The position numbers and the translations under genes are program-made. The notes under the pieces were generated by a model. It was given only the letters and a program-made list of their open reading frames with translations, was not told the origin of the DNA and searched no databases. From JBBRMW01 sp038239365 (GTDB lineage: Bacteria > Chloroflexota > Anaerolineae > Aggregatilineales > UBA2796), in assembly GCA_038239365.1 (NCBI GenBank), contig JBBSEU010000116.1, positions 1 to 16,244 on the forward strand: a stretch of 16,244 nt of DNA, given 5' to 3'. Positions 1-5,929 of this stretch are shown in pieces; position 1 is the stretch's first letter; each line of letters begins with the position of its first letter.

Positions 1-222
1 AGCCAGCCCAAGCCACCCGCCAAGTCGTGAACCCCCTCGACGGCTTAACCCAAGCGCGCTTACACCTGCGGCAATGGGCAGCCACGGCAATTCGCTGACC
101 GCCACGCCAGGGCGCGAGAACACCCAGCGTGACCAGTCCGAAGGCGCGGTCATCGAAGCACCCAGAGCGACGGATAGCGCGCCAAGTGCCAGACCAGAGA
201 GCGAACGGAGCGGGTTTTTCAT
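1..222 (-). CDS. Partial membrane protein, N-terminal 74 residues
   Basis: Reading leftward from an ATG at 222, 74 codons stay open to the window edge, so this is the 5' part of a gene whose end lies outside. The start is MKNPLRSLSGLALGALSVAL, with a hydrophobic stretch at about residues 8-24, a second at about 46-60, and a third beginning near 66 at the edge. This suggests an integral membrane protein or an anchored enzyme. The ATG lies 8 bases after the stop of the Clp-like ATPase, so the two are probably cotranscribed. A GAAGG motif at the end of that gene (236-240) is 13 bases from this ATG but 7 bases from an in-frame TTG at 226-228, so TTG may be the true start. I do not recognise the family. 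No catalytic motif is visible in the part present. Confidence 0.6.
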   Translation of the reverse strand, partial: MKNPLRSLSGLALGALSVALGASMTAPSDWSRWVFSRPGVAVSELPWLPIAAGVSALGLSRRGGSRLGGWLGLA

Positions 223-230
223 GGGCAATG

Positions 231-2453
231 CTATGCCTTCTGTGCCTCAACTGTCGAGAAGGTAAGGGCGGCAGCTTGCGGCACCGCATCGATTTTGACG
301 GTTGTGCCGGGTGTCGGGTTGGACGTCAATAAGTAATCGGCCAATGGTTCGCGTACCGAGCGGCCAATAATGCGGCGTAGTGGCCGTGCGCCCCACTCCG
401 GGTGATCATTCTGGGCAAGCATCCAATCGCGCGCCGCCTGCGTGAACTCGATCTGCAACCCGCGTCCTTCGGCCAACGCTGCTTCTTTTTTGAGCAGCAA
501 ATCAAGGATCGTCCGCAGCTCATTCGCGCCGAGTGGGTGAAAGATCACGATCTCGTCCAGGCGATTGAGAAATTCGGGGCGGAAAAAGCTGTGTACATCG
601 TCCATCACGCCCTCGTGATCTTCTTCGCTGATGTCTGTATCCTGCAAATATTCCGAACCCAGGTTGCTGGTCAGGATAATCACCGCTTCAGAAAAACTGG
701 CGAGATGCCCCTGCCCATCGGTGAGCCGTCCGGCTTCCAGGACTTGCAGCAAAATATCGAGGATGCGCTTGCTGGCCTTTTCCACTTCATCAAACAAGAC
801 AATGATATAGGGCTGCTGACGCACGCGATCCGTCAACTGACCGCCGCCCTCATAACCGACATAACCGGGCGGCGCACCGATCAGTTTGTTGCTGGCGCTG
901 TCGTCCATGTATTCGCTCATATCAATTTCGAGAAGGGCGTCTTCGCTGCCAAACATGAATTCGGCCAGTGCCTTCGCCAGTTCTGTCTTACCAACACCGG
1001 TGGGTCCCAAAAACAAAAAGCTGCCAGTCGGACGCTTCGGGTCTTTGAGGCCGACACGAGCCGTCTTTACTGCACGACTGACGGCCAGTACCGCTTCTTC
1101 CTGACCGATGATCCGTTCGTGCAGGTGTTCAACCATCGCCGCATATTTGGTACGTTCGTCCTGACCGAGTTTGGCAACCGGGATGCCCGTCATTTGCGCG
1201 GCGGCCAGCGTCACGTCTTCACCGTCCAGCACAGGCGTTACACTGCCGTCGCTGCCCTGACTGGAAACATTGACCATCGCAGCGGCACGGTGCATCAGGT
1301 ACTCGGCACTGCGCGGCAGCGGCACACTCGACATATAGCGTTTTGCCAGCGTGACCGCCGTCTTGAGCGACTCATCGGCAACTGTCAGTTTGTAGTCGGA
1401 GGCCAGATGCGGTGCCAGCACTTTCAAAATTTCGAGTGCTTCCGCTTCGGTGGCTTCGGGCACGCGCAGCACCTGGACGTGTTCGCTGACGCCGCTGGCA
1501 CTTGCCATACGCTCATTGAACTCGCTTTCCGGCGCAGTCCCGATAATCACTGGATCGGTGGTCAGCAACGCTTTTTGAATAACGGATGTCGCCTTCGGAA
1601 ACTCAGCACGCGATGGGCCGCCGAAAAAACGTTCAATGTGCGGAATGAACAGGATTCCGCCTTTAGCCTGATTCAGTCCGGCGGTGATGGCCTGCACCGG
1701 GTTATCGAGCAGCGCCGCCTCCTCAACAGTGATGAGTTTATTCAAACCGCTGGGGCCTTTGCCTTCGGCCATGAGCAAGCCCAGACTGTAGATCAACGTG
1801 CGCTTGCCGACGCCATCCTGACCGAGCAGCACCACATGTCGATTCACATGCTGCGACAGCATATTTTTGAGTGTATTGAGTAAGCCATCACGGAAATAGA
1901 CGGCACGTACACCCCCGCCCCTGACATTGGCAACCACATCGTTCGTGGTGGTGTTGCTGCCGCCCGTCGGTGACGTGGTGGCGCGCGTACCCATGATGTC
2001 GGTCATCACCTGCGGTGTAATGCCATACTGACGCAGCAGGCCGCCCGTACTGAGCTTGCTCTCACTCATCACGGCCAGCATGTGATCGGTATCGACATAC
2101 ACCTGATTGGTGGCCTGGGCGACGCTCAGGGCTTCATCCAGGCCGACGATCATCTGCCGACTCAGTTGGATTTTTTCGCCGTCTGTCGCCACGAATTGCA
2201 AATCGCCGTCCACATCGCGGCGTGTTTCGGCAGCGATGCGAACCGTCCGTTCCAGCCGATCCAGATCGACGCCGCGCTTTTCGCGGAAAAAGTCGAACAA
2301 ACGGCGGGCGGCAGTGTCTTTGCTGCGGATCAGCGCCAGCAGCACAATTTCGGGATACAGCACCTTTTTGTTATAGGCACGCAGCGTATCGACGGCGCTG
2401 TTCAGGACAATCGTCATATCTTTGGAGATCAAATTCGGATTCAGAGTCGGCAT
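231..2453 (-). CDS. Clp/Hsp100-type AAA+ ATPase with degenerate first nucleotide-binding domain
   Basis: This 740-residue protein has the ClpB/ClpC layout. An N-domain-like region covers about 1-150, a Ser/Thr/Gly linker 157-172, the first AAA+ module about 185-425, and the second about 440-720. The second module is complete: Walker A GPTGVGKT (483-490), pore loop GYVGYEGG (530-537), Walker B LFDE (553-556), sensor-1 N597, arginine finger R631 and sensor-2 GAR (688-690). The first module is not: its Walker A ends GKR (211-218), the Walker B acidic pair is replaced by PH in ILFIPHIE (267-274), and the usual double arginine finger is missing around 322-325. No coiled-coil M domain separates the modules, and no ClpP-binding IGF-type loop follows sensor 1. 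The family normally threads proteins for disaggregation or proteolysis; here only ring 2 should hydrolyse ATP. The start ATG has GGAG (2459-2462) five bases upstream. ClpB and ClpC are the nearest named relatives, but neither name fits fully. Confidence 0.9.
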   Translation of the reverse strand: MPTLNPNLISKDMTIVLNSAVDTLRAYNKKVLYPEIVLLALIRSKDTAARRLFDFFREKRGVDLDRLERTVRIAAETRRDVDGDLQFVATDGEKIQLSRQMIVGLDEALSVAQATNQVYVDTDHMLAVMSESKLSTGGLLRQYGITPQVMTDIMGTRATTSPTGGSNTTTNDVVANVRGGGVRAVYFRDGLLNTLKNMLSQHVNRHVVLLGQDGVGKRTLIYSLGLLMAEGKGPSGLNKLITVEEAALLDNPVQAITAGLNQAKGGILFIPHIERFFGGPSRAEFPKATSVIQKALLTTDPVIIGTAPESEFNERMASASGVSEHVQVLRVPEATEAEALEILKVLAPHLASDYKLTVADESLKTAVTLAKRYMSSVPLPRSAEYLMHRAAAMVNVSSQGSDGSVTPVLDGEDVTLAAAQMTGIPVAKLGQDERTKYAAMVEHLHERIIGQEEAVLAVSRAVKTARVGLKDPKRPTGSFLFLGPTGVGKTELAKALAEFMFGSEDALLEIDMSEYMDDSASNKLIGAPPGYVGYEGGGQLTDRVRQQPYIIVLFDEVEKASKRILDILLQVLEAGRLTDGQGHLASFSEAVIILTSNLGSEYLQDTDISEEDHEGVMDDVHSFFRPEFLNRLDEIVIFHPLGANELRTILDLLLKKEAALAEGRGLQIEFTQAARDWMLAQNDHPEWGARPLRRIIGRSVREPLADYLLTSNPTPGTTVKIDAVPQAAALTFSTVEAQKA

Positions 2454-2505
2454 ACATACTCCGGCTTGGTTAACACTCGACTCAACGAAACGGGAAACAG
2501 GCGCA

Positions 2506-2515
2506 GAGTATACTC
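2506..2515. promoter_or_regulatory. Perfect 10-base palindrome GAGTATACTC upstream of the Clp-like gene
   Basis: The palindrome lies in the 173-base divergent gap between the Clp-like ATPase (minus) and the DUF1003 gene (plus), about 53 bases before the ATPase start. It contains TATACT, a five-of-six match to a -10 box, on both strands. No convincing -35 hexamer sits 16-18 bases away on either strand. It could be an operator or the core of a weak promoter. The remainder of the gap holds no other clear signal apart from a GATAAT at 2577-2582, which lacks a good -35 partner and might serve the DUF1003 gene. Confidence 0.3.
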
Positions 2516-2626
2516 CAGAATCGTGATTGCCTCACGCCTGATTTACCCCCATTTTTATGGTATTGAGATTGCTTTCGATAATGATAAGCTGCACAATTAC
2601 CCCAACTTTTGAGGATATTGAGACTT

Positions 2627-3226
2627 ATGCCACCCACGAACGACTCGACACGCTATCCGCTGCGAAGCGCCAATGCCCGCCAAATGTTGGATCGACTGGC
2701 GAATCGTCGGCAGAGCATCAAATCGTTTCGCTCGCGCGCCAACAAGGATCGCACGCGCGCCGAACGCTATGCCGATCAGTTAATCGAGTTGGTAGGCAGT
2801 GTGCCGTTTTTGATTGTGCATGTGATCCTGTTCGCCCTGTGGCTAAGCCTCAATGCACGGCTGATTCCCGGTGTCAGCGGTTGGGATCCGTTTCCATTCG
2901 GGCTGCTGACGATGGTCTTGACGCTCGAACAATCATTGCTAACGATCTTCATCATCATCAGTCAGAATCGCGCCTCGGAAATTGCCGATCTGCGAAACGA
3001 GATCGATCTACAGGTGAATGTGCTGGCCGAGGAGGAGATCAGTAAGGCACTCAAGCTGCTGCGCCTGATCGGGGAAAAACTGGACATCGACGAAATTATC
3101 AACGATGAAGAACTGCGCGTCATGGAGACGACACTTGACCTGGCCGCGATTGAAAAGCAAACCGAACAGGAATTAGGCGGCAAAGTCTCCCAGGTGATCA
3201 CAGCGTCGCCCTGGACACGGGAGTAA
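2627..3226 (+). CDS. DUF1003 family membrane protein
   Basis: This 199-residue protein matches the DUF1003 pattern: RAERYADQLIELVGSVPFL (45-63), a first membrane segment at about 60-78 ending in LW-LN, the WDPFPFGLL box (86-94), a second segment to about 112, then SQNR (112-115) and an acidic helical tail with NVLAEEEI. The function of the family is not established. It is an inner-membrane protein of two transmembrane helices with charged cytoplasmic ends. I chose the ATG at 2627 over in-frame TTG codons at 2609 and 2618; a GAGG at 2611-2614 gives a rather long spacing of 12 bases, so the start is slightly uncertain. The gene is divergent from the Clp-like ATPase and convergent with the flavoprotein, with which it leaves only two bases between stop codons. 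Confidence 0.88.
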   Translation: MPPTNDSTRYPLRSANARQMLDRLANRRQSIKSFRSRANKDRTRAERYADQLIELVGSVPFLIVHVILFALWLSLNARLIPGVSGWDPFPFGLLTMVLTLEQSLLTIFIIISQNRASEIADLRNEIDLQVNVLAEEEISKALKLLRLIGEKLDIDEIINDEELRVMETTLDLAAIEKQTEQELGGKVSQVITASPWTRE

Positions 3227-3228
3227 GC

Positions 3229-4386
3229 TCAAATCTTCTCGCCGCTCAACGTCTTGATGATCTGACGACCTAACACGGGGTTTAACGATGCAGGCAAAAA
3301 TACGGCATTCATCACCCACGAATTGCCAACGACGAGCTTCTGTACCCAGGTGGCACGGCGCAGTCCCCAACCCATTTTCCGTTTCCACAATTGATCAAAT
3401 TCGGCTAAGTTCGCGGCGGCAAAATTGTTTTCGGTCAGGGCGCGATGTGCCACCTGTGCGGCCAAATCACCTGTTCTCATGGCATTGAAGATGCCCGCTC
3501 CAAGCAGTGGATCGATGAAACTGCCTGCATCACCGACCAGGATACAGCCATTGTAAACGCGGCTGTGACGGCTTGACCCGAACGGAAGCTGCCAGCTTTT
3601 GATCTCGGTCACGCTGCTGCGAATCACCCGTCCGCCCAACATATCCAAAAAGCGATTGAGCGAGTCCTCCAGGCTATGCTTTTGCAGTCGATATTTATCC
3701 AGCCGCAGACCAACGCCCAGGTTGGCCGTGCGTTCGCCTGTCGGGAACATCCAGGCATAGCCGGGCATGATGTTTTTCGGAAAGTAAAATTCGCAGCGGT
3801 GTTCCAGATCGTCGCGCATCTCGGCATAACAACGGATCGCTACCGCCCAATGAACATCTTCACTGCGCGTCTTTTGCAGCGCGCGGGCAATCACTGATGT
3901 TGCACCATCGGCGGCAATGACCAGCGGCGCGCGGTATTCCGTCGTTTCGCGTGTGCCGTCCACTTTCGCCGTAATGCCGACTACTCGCCCATTTTCCAGC
4001 AGCGGCGCGGTGACTTGTGCGCGGCAAAACGCTGCCCCGTTCGTGATGGCCTGTTCATAAACCAGTTGATCGAATTGAATGCGCCGGGCGATATACGGAT
4101 CGTGACCGTGTGTATCGAGCCGCGCCGAAACAGATCGACGGCTGGGCGCTTCGATCATCCAGTCAGTGATCGGGTGAAATAAGGCCAGATCGAGCGTCGC
4201 GGTATAACCCAGTTCGCGGAGCAGTTGAATCGCGCCCGCCTGAATCGCATCGCCACACGTTTTATCACGCGGGAATCCGACTCGATCCAGCAGCAGCACC
4301 CGCCGCCCCAGTTGACTCAGCCGTGCCGCCGCCGTACTGCCTGCTGGCCCTGCCCCCACCACGATCACATCAAACGCATTCTGCAT
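3229..4386 (-). CDS. Geranylgeranyl reductase family FAD-dependent oxidoreductase
   Basis: This 385-residue flavoprotein belongs to the geranylgeranyl reductase / digeranylgeranylglycerophospholipid reductase family, which saturates isoprenoid chains using FAD. Visible hallmarks are the dinucleotide-binding GAGPAG (11-16), a cysteine in KTCGDA (C44), AADGATS (158-164), the family signature YxWxFP followed eight residues later by GxG (Y210, W212, F214, P215, G224, G226), and the second FAD motif GDAGSFIDPLLGAG (285-298). Substrates in the family include chlorophyll side chains, archaeal lipids and menaquinone tails. Nothing nearby indicates which applies; no pigment or quinone gene is in the window. 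An upstream extension to a TTG at 4503 exists, but the Rossmann strand begins just after the ATG chosen here, which has a weak ACGGA five bases upstream. ATG 4392 is equally possible. Confidence 0.88.
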   Translation of the reverse strand: MQNAFDVIVVGAGPAGSTAAARLSQLGRRVLLLDRVGFPRDKTCGDAIQAGAIQLLRELGYTATLDLALFHPITDWMIEAPSRRSVSARLDTHGHDPYIARRIQFDQLVYEQAITNGAAFCRAQVTAPLLENGRVVGITAKVDGTRETTEYRAPLVIAADGATSVIARALQKTRSEDVHWAVAIRCYAEMRDDLEHRCEFYFPKNIMPGYAWMFPTGERTANLGVGLRLDKYRLQKHSLEDSLNRFLDMLGGRVIRSSVTEIKSWQLPFGSSRHSRVYNGCILVGDAGSFIDPLLGAGIFNAMRTGDLAAQVAHRALTENNFAAANLAEFDQLWKRKMGWGLRRATWVQKLVVGNSWVMNAVFLPASLNPVLGRQIIKTLSGEKI

Positions 4387-4436
4387 GATCATCCGTCGAA
4401 TCCGCACTAAACCGATACGAAGCTGTGATGATGCCG

Positions 4437-4445
4437 ATTCTAGCA
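4437..4445 (-). promoter_or_regulatory. Extended -10 promoter for the flavoprotein gene
   Basis: On the minus strand the sequence reads TGC followed by TAGAAT, a TGn extended -10 with five of six bases matching TATAAT. It lies about 50 bases upstream of the chosen ATG at 4386. No good -35 hexamer is present at the usual distance, as is normal for extended -10 promoters. It sits back to back with the plus-strand promoter at 4450-4478. Confidence 0.45.
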
Positions 4446-4449
4446 TCGC

Positions 4450-4478
4450 TTGACACAGTTTGCCGCCTGACGCACAAT
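4450..4478 (+). promoter_or_regulatory. Sigma-70-like promoter for the tandem small-protein genes
   Basis: A perfect TTGACA (-35, 4450-4455) is followed after 17 bases by CACAAT (4473-4478), a four-of-six match to the -10 consensus. The predicted start of transcription is near 4485, about 20 bases before the first ATG of the downstream gene. The spacing and perfect -35 make this the better-supported of the two divergent signals in this 120-base gap. Confidence 0.5.
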
Positions 4479-4506
4479 GAGTCAGCAATGCACCTGAATT
4501 CAAGCG

Positions 4507-5175
4507 ATGATGCGATTGTTTCGGATTCTAGTCTGGCTTATGATGATTCTGACGGTGTTGTGTGCGCTGATCATTCTGCCCGCGAAACTACTGGCAGGAT
4601 ATGGTATCGTAACGGATGGGTGGCCGTTTCCGTTCAACACCGTGAACACGCCCGATTGTCAGCTTCCGTGCTGGCATGGCATTCGCCCCGGCCTCACCAC
4701 CGCCCAGGATGCCAAAATAATCCTGGACAGCGATCCGAGTTTTGATCGAGTGACGAGTCCCCGAATGATCGAACTTGAGAACACTACCGAATGGCGCTGG
4801 CTCACAACACCTACCGAAAATAACAGTGTTATTCTGGATTACAATAGCGACAGTCGGCAGCAAGTCGTTGCCATTCGCTTGTACGGGACGGCCACGCCCG
4901 GTCACATCATTGCGGCACTGGGCAGCCCGCCGCGCGCGATCATCGCCGGGTTATGTTTTGGACAATCGGCCTTGTTTTACAACGATTCCTACGTGGTCTA
5001 TGTGGTCTCCGACCATAGCTATTTTGATCCACCGCCTTTTCAGCCCGATACCGCCGCTAAAATTTTTGTATACCTCACACCGCCAGACCCGCTCCGCCGC
5101 CCCTCGAATCCCGATCTATGGCGGGGTTTTCGGGCAAAGCTGACGCCTTTTGATGGCGAACTGGCGTGTGATTGA
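4507..5175 (+). CDS. Uncharacterised anchored/exported protein with CxxxCWxGIRPG motif (paralogue 1)
   Basis: This 222-residue protein begins with a positively charged start and one hydrophobic segment (about 5-30), indicating a membrane anchor or uncleaved signal. The rest is predicted to lie outside the cytoplasm. Residues 51-62 read CQLPCWHGIRPG, a CxxxC pair followed by W-x-G-I-x-P-G, then a TT-containing turn. Further cysteines occur at C150 and C221. A later segment, LYGTATPGHIIAALGSPP (125-142), and the end WRGF...LAC align with the next gene, so the two are paralogues. I recall similar PCWxGI-PG strings in uncharacterised Chloroflexota proteins; this was not checked. Function unknown. 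Two adjacent ATGs (4507, 4510) are possible starts, and no strong ribosome binding site is visible. Its stop TGA overlaps the next ATG in TGATG. Confidence 0.75.
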   Translation: MMRLFRILVWLMMILTVLCALIILPAKLLAGYGIVTDGWPFPFNTVNTPDCQLPCWHGIRPGLTTAQDAKIILDSDPSFDRVTSPRMIELENTTEWRWLTTPTENNSVILDYNSDSRQQVVAIRLYGTATPGHIIAALGSPPRAIIAGLCFGQSALFYNDSYVVYVVSDHSYFDPPPFQPDTAAKIFVYLTPPDPLRRPSNPDLWRGFRAKLTPFDGELACD

Positions 5176-5852
5176 TGTTCCGTGTGGCGGTTTGTCTATC
5201 ACTCTTGATGATCGGGTTAGCGGGTTCAGTCGCCGCGATTCGCGTGTTAGTGCCACAAAATACGCCGCCGTCAGTGCCGCTCCAGGCACTCGATCCGGGC
5301 GCTTGTCAGATGCCGTGCTGGCAGGGCATTCGTCCGGGCATTACTACCATGAAAGAAGCTGTTCGCCTGCTGCTTGCCAGCCCGTACATCGATCCAAAGT
5401 CGATTCAGCCCGCGTATAATGAGGGGATCGCTTTCACGGCCTGTTGGAAGCAGCCCGATCAACTGATGCGTTCGGTAGTCGTGGATATAACTGATCTGTG
5501 TATTCTGATCGAAAATCGCCCTGGTGAGGAGCTTGTCAACACGATCCTGCTCAATACGACCATCCCCTTCGGGGAGTTCGTGATGCACTTCGGGCCGCCA
5601 GGACGCTACGTGGTGGGCCGGGTATCCGGCAGAGATTTATTTTACGTGCTGGAATATCCACAACTGGGGATGCAATATGATGCGTTTACTGAGTGTCACA
5701 ACGCCGCGCATACGCTGACGGTGACGGGGCGCACCTATGTGTTGCAGCCTATTGATCACTATGTGGCACAAACTGGCTGGGAAGTGATTACCCAATGGCG
5801 TGGCTTCGGAAGCCGCGCTACCCGCAATTTAGCGATGCGTTTGCGATGCTGA
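5175..5852 (+). CDS. Uncharacterised exported protein with CxxxCWxGIRPG motif (paralogue 2)
   Basis: This 225-residue protein has an N-terminal hydrophobic segment (about 5-26) that ends in small residues and could be a signal peptide or anchor. The motif CQMPCWQGIRPGITT (44-58) aligns with the preceding protein, as do NTTIPFGEFVMHFGPPGR (127-144) and the terminal WRGF...LRC. The overall spacing is the same, so this is a tandem duplication that has diverged strongly. Extra cysteines are C90, C109 and C174. No catalytic signature is recognised. The ATG at 5175 overlaps the upstream stop by one base (TGATG), which suggests translational coupling; an in-frame TTG one codon earlier is less likely. 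A gap of 77 bases separates it from the lipoprotein gene. Confidence 0.75.
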   Translation: MFRVAVCLSLLMIGLAGSVAAIRVLVPQNTPPSVPLQALDPGACQMPCWQGIRPGITTMKEAVRLLLASPYIDPKSIQPAYNEGIAFTACWKQPDQLMRSVVVDITDLCILIENRPGEELVNTILLNTTIPFGEFVMHFGPPGRYVVGRVSGRDLFYVLEYPQLGMQYDAFTECHNAAHTLTVTGRTYVLQPIDHYVAQTGWEVITQWRGFGSRATRNLAMRLRC

Positions 5853-5880
5853 CACCCGACGATCATAGGCGAATAGACGT

Positions 5881-5886
5881 TAAAAT
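5881..5886 (+). promoter_or_regulatory. Possible -10 box upstream of the lipoprotein gene
   Basis: TAAAAT matches TATAAT at five of six positions and lies in a locally AT-rich stretch (5881-5929) 43 bases before the lipoprotein ATG. The hexamer 17 bases upstream is not -35-like, so support is weak. The lipoprotein could instead be cotranscribed with the two upstream genes. Confidence 0.25.
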
Positions 5887-5918
5887 AGCTATCCTATGTT
5901 TTAGTTTAGTTTGAAATC

Positions 5919-5923
5919 AGGAG
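5919..5923 (+). promoter_or_regulatory. Ribosome binding site of the lipoprotein gene
   Basis: AGGAG lies six bases before the ATG at 5930. It decides in favour of that ATG rather than the TTG one codon upstream. Confidence 0.7.
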
Positions 5924-5929
5924 ATTTTG

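Noticed and set aside
402..1883. A 493-codon open frame on the plus strand, antisense to the Clp-like ATPase.
   Set aside because: Its translation is rich in His, Gln, Arg and Phe with no recognisable domain, as expected from the complement of a GC-rich gene. The minus-strand product carries clear family motifs.
2470..2478. TTAACACTC upstream of the Clp-like gene, resembling one arm of the HrcA/CIRCE heat-shock operator (TTAGCACTC).
   Set aside because: The second arm (GAGTGCTAA) is missing at the required nine-base distance, so there is no complete inverted repeat.
4387..4503. N-terminal extension of the flavoprotein to a TTG at 4503.
   Set aside because: The extra 39 residues precede the Rossmann fold, have no domain character and overlap the promoter region. 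The ATG at 4386 or 4392 fits the family start.
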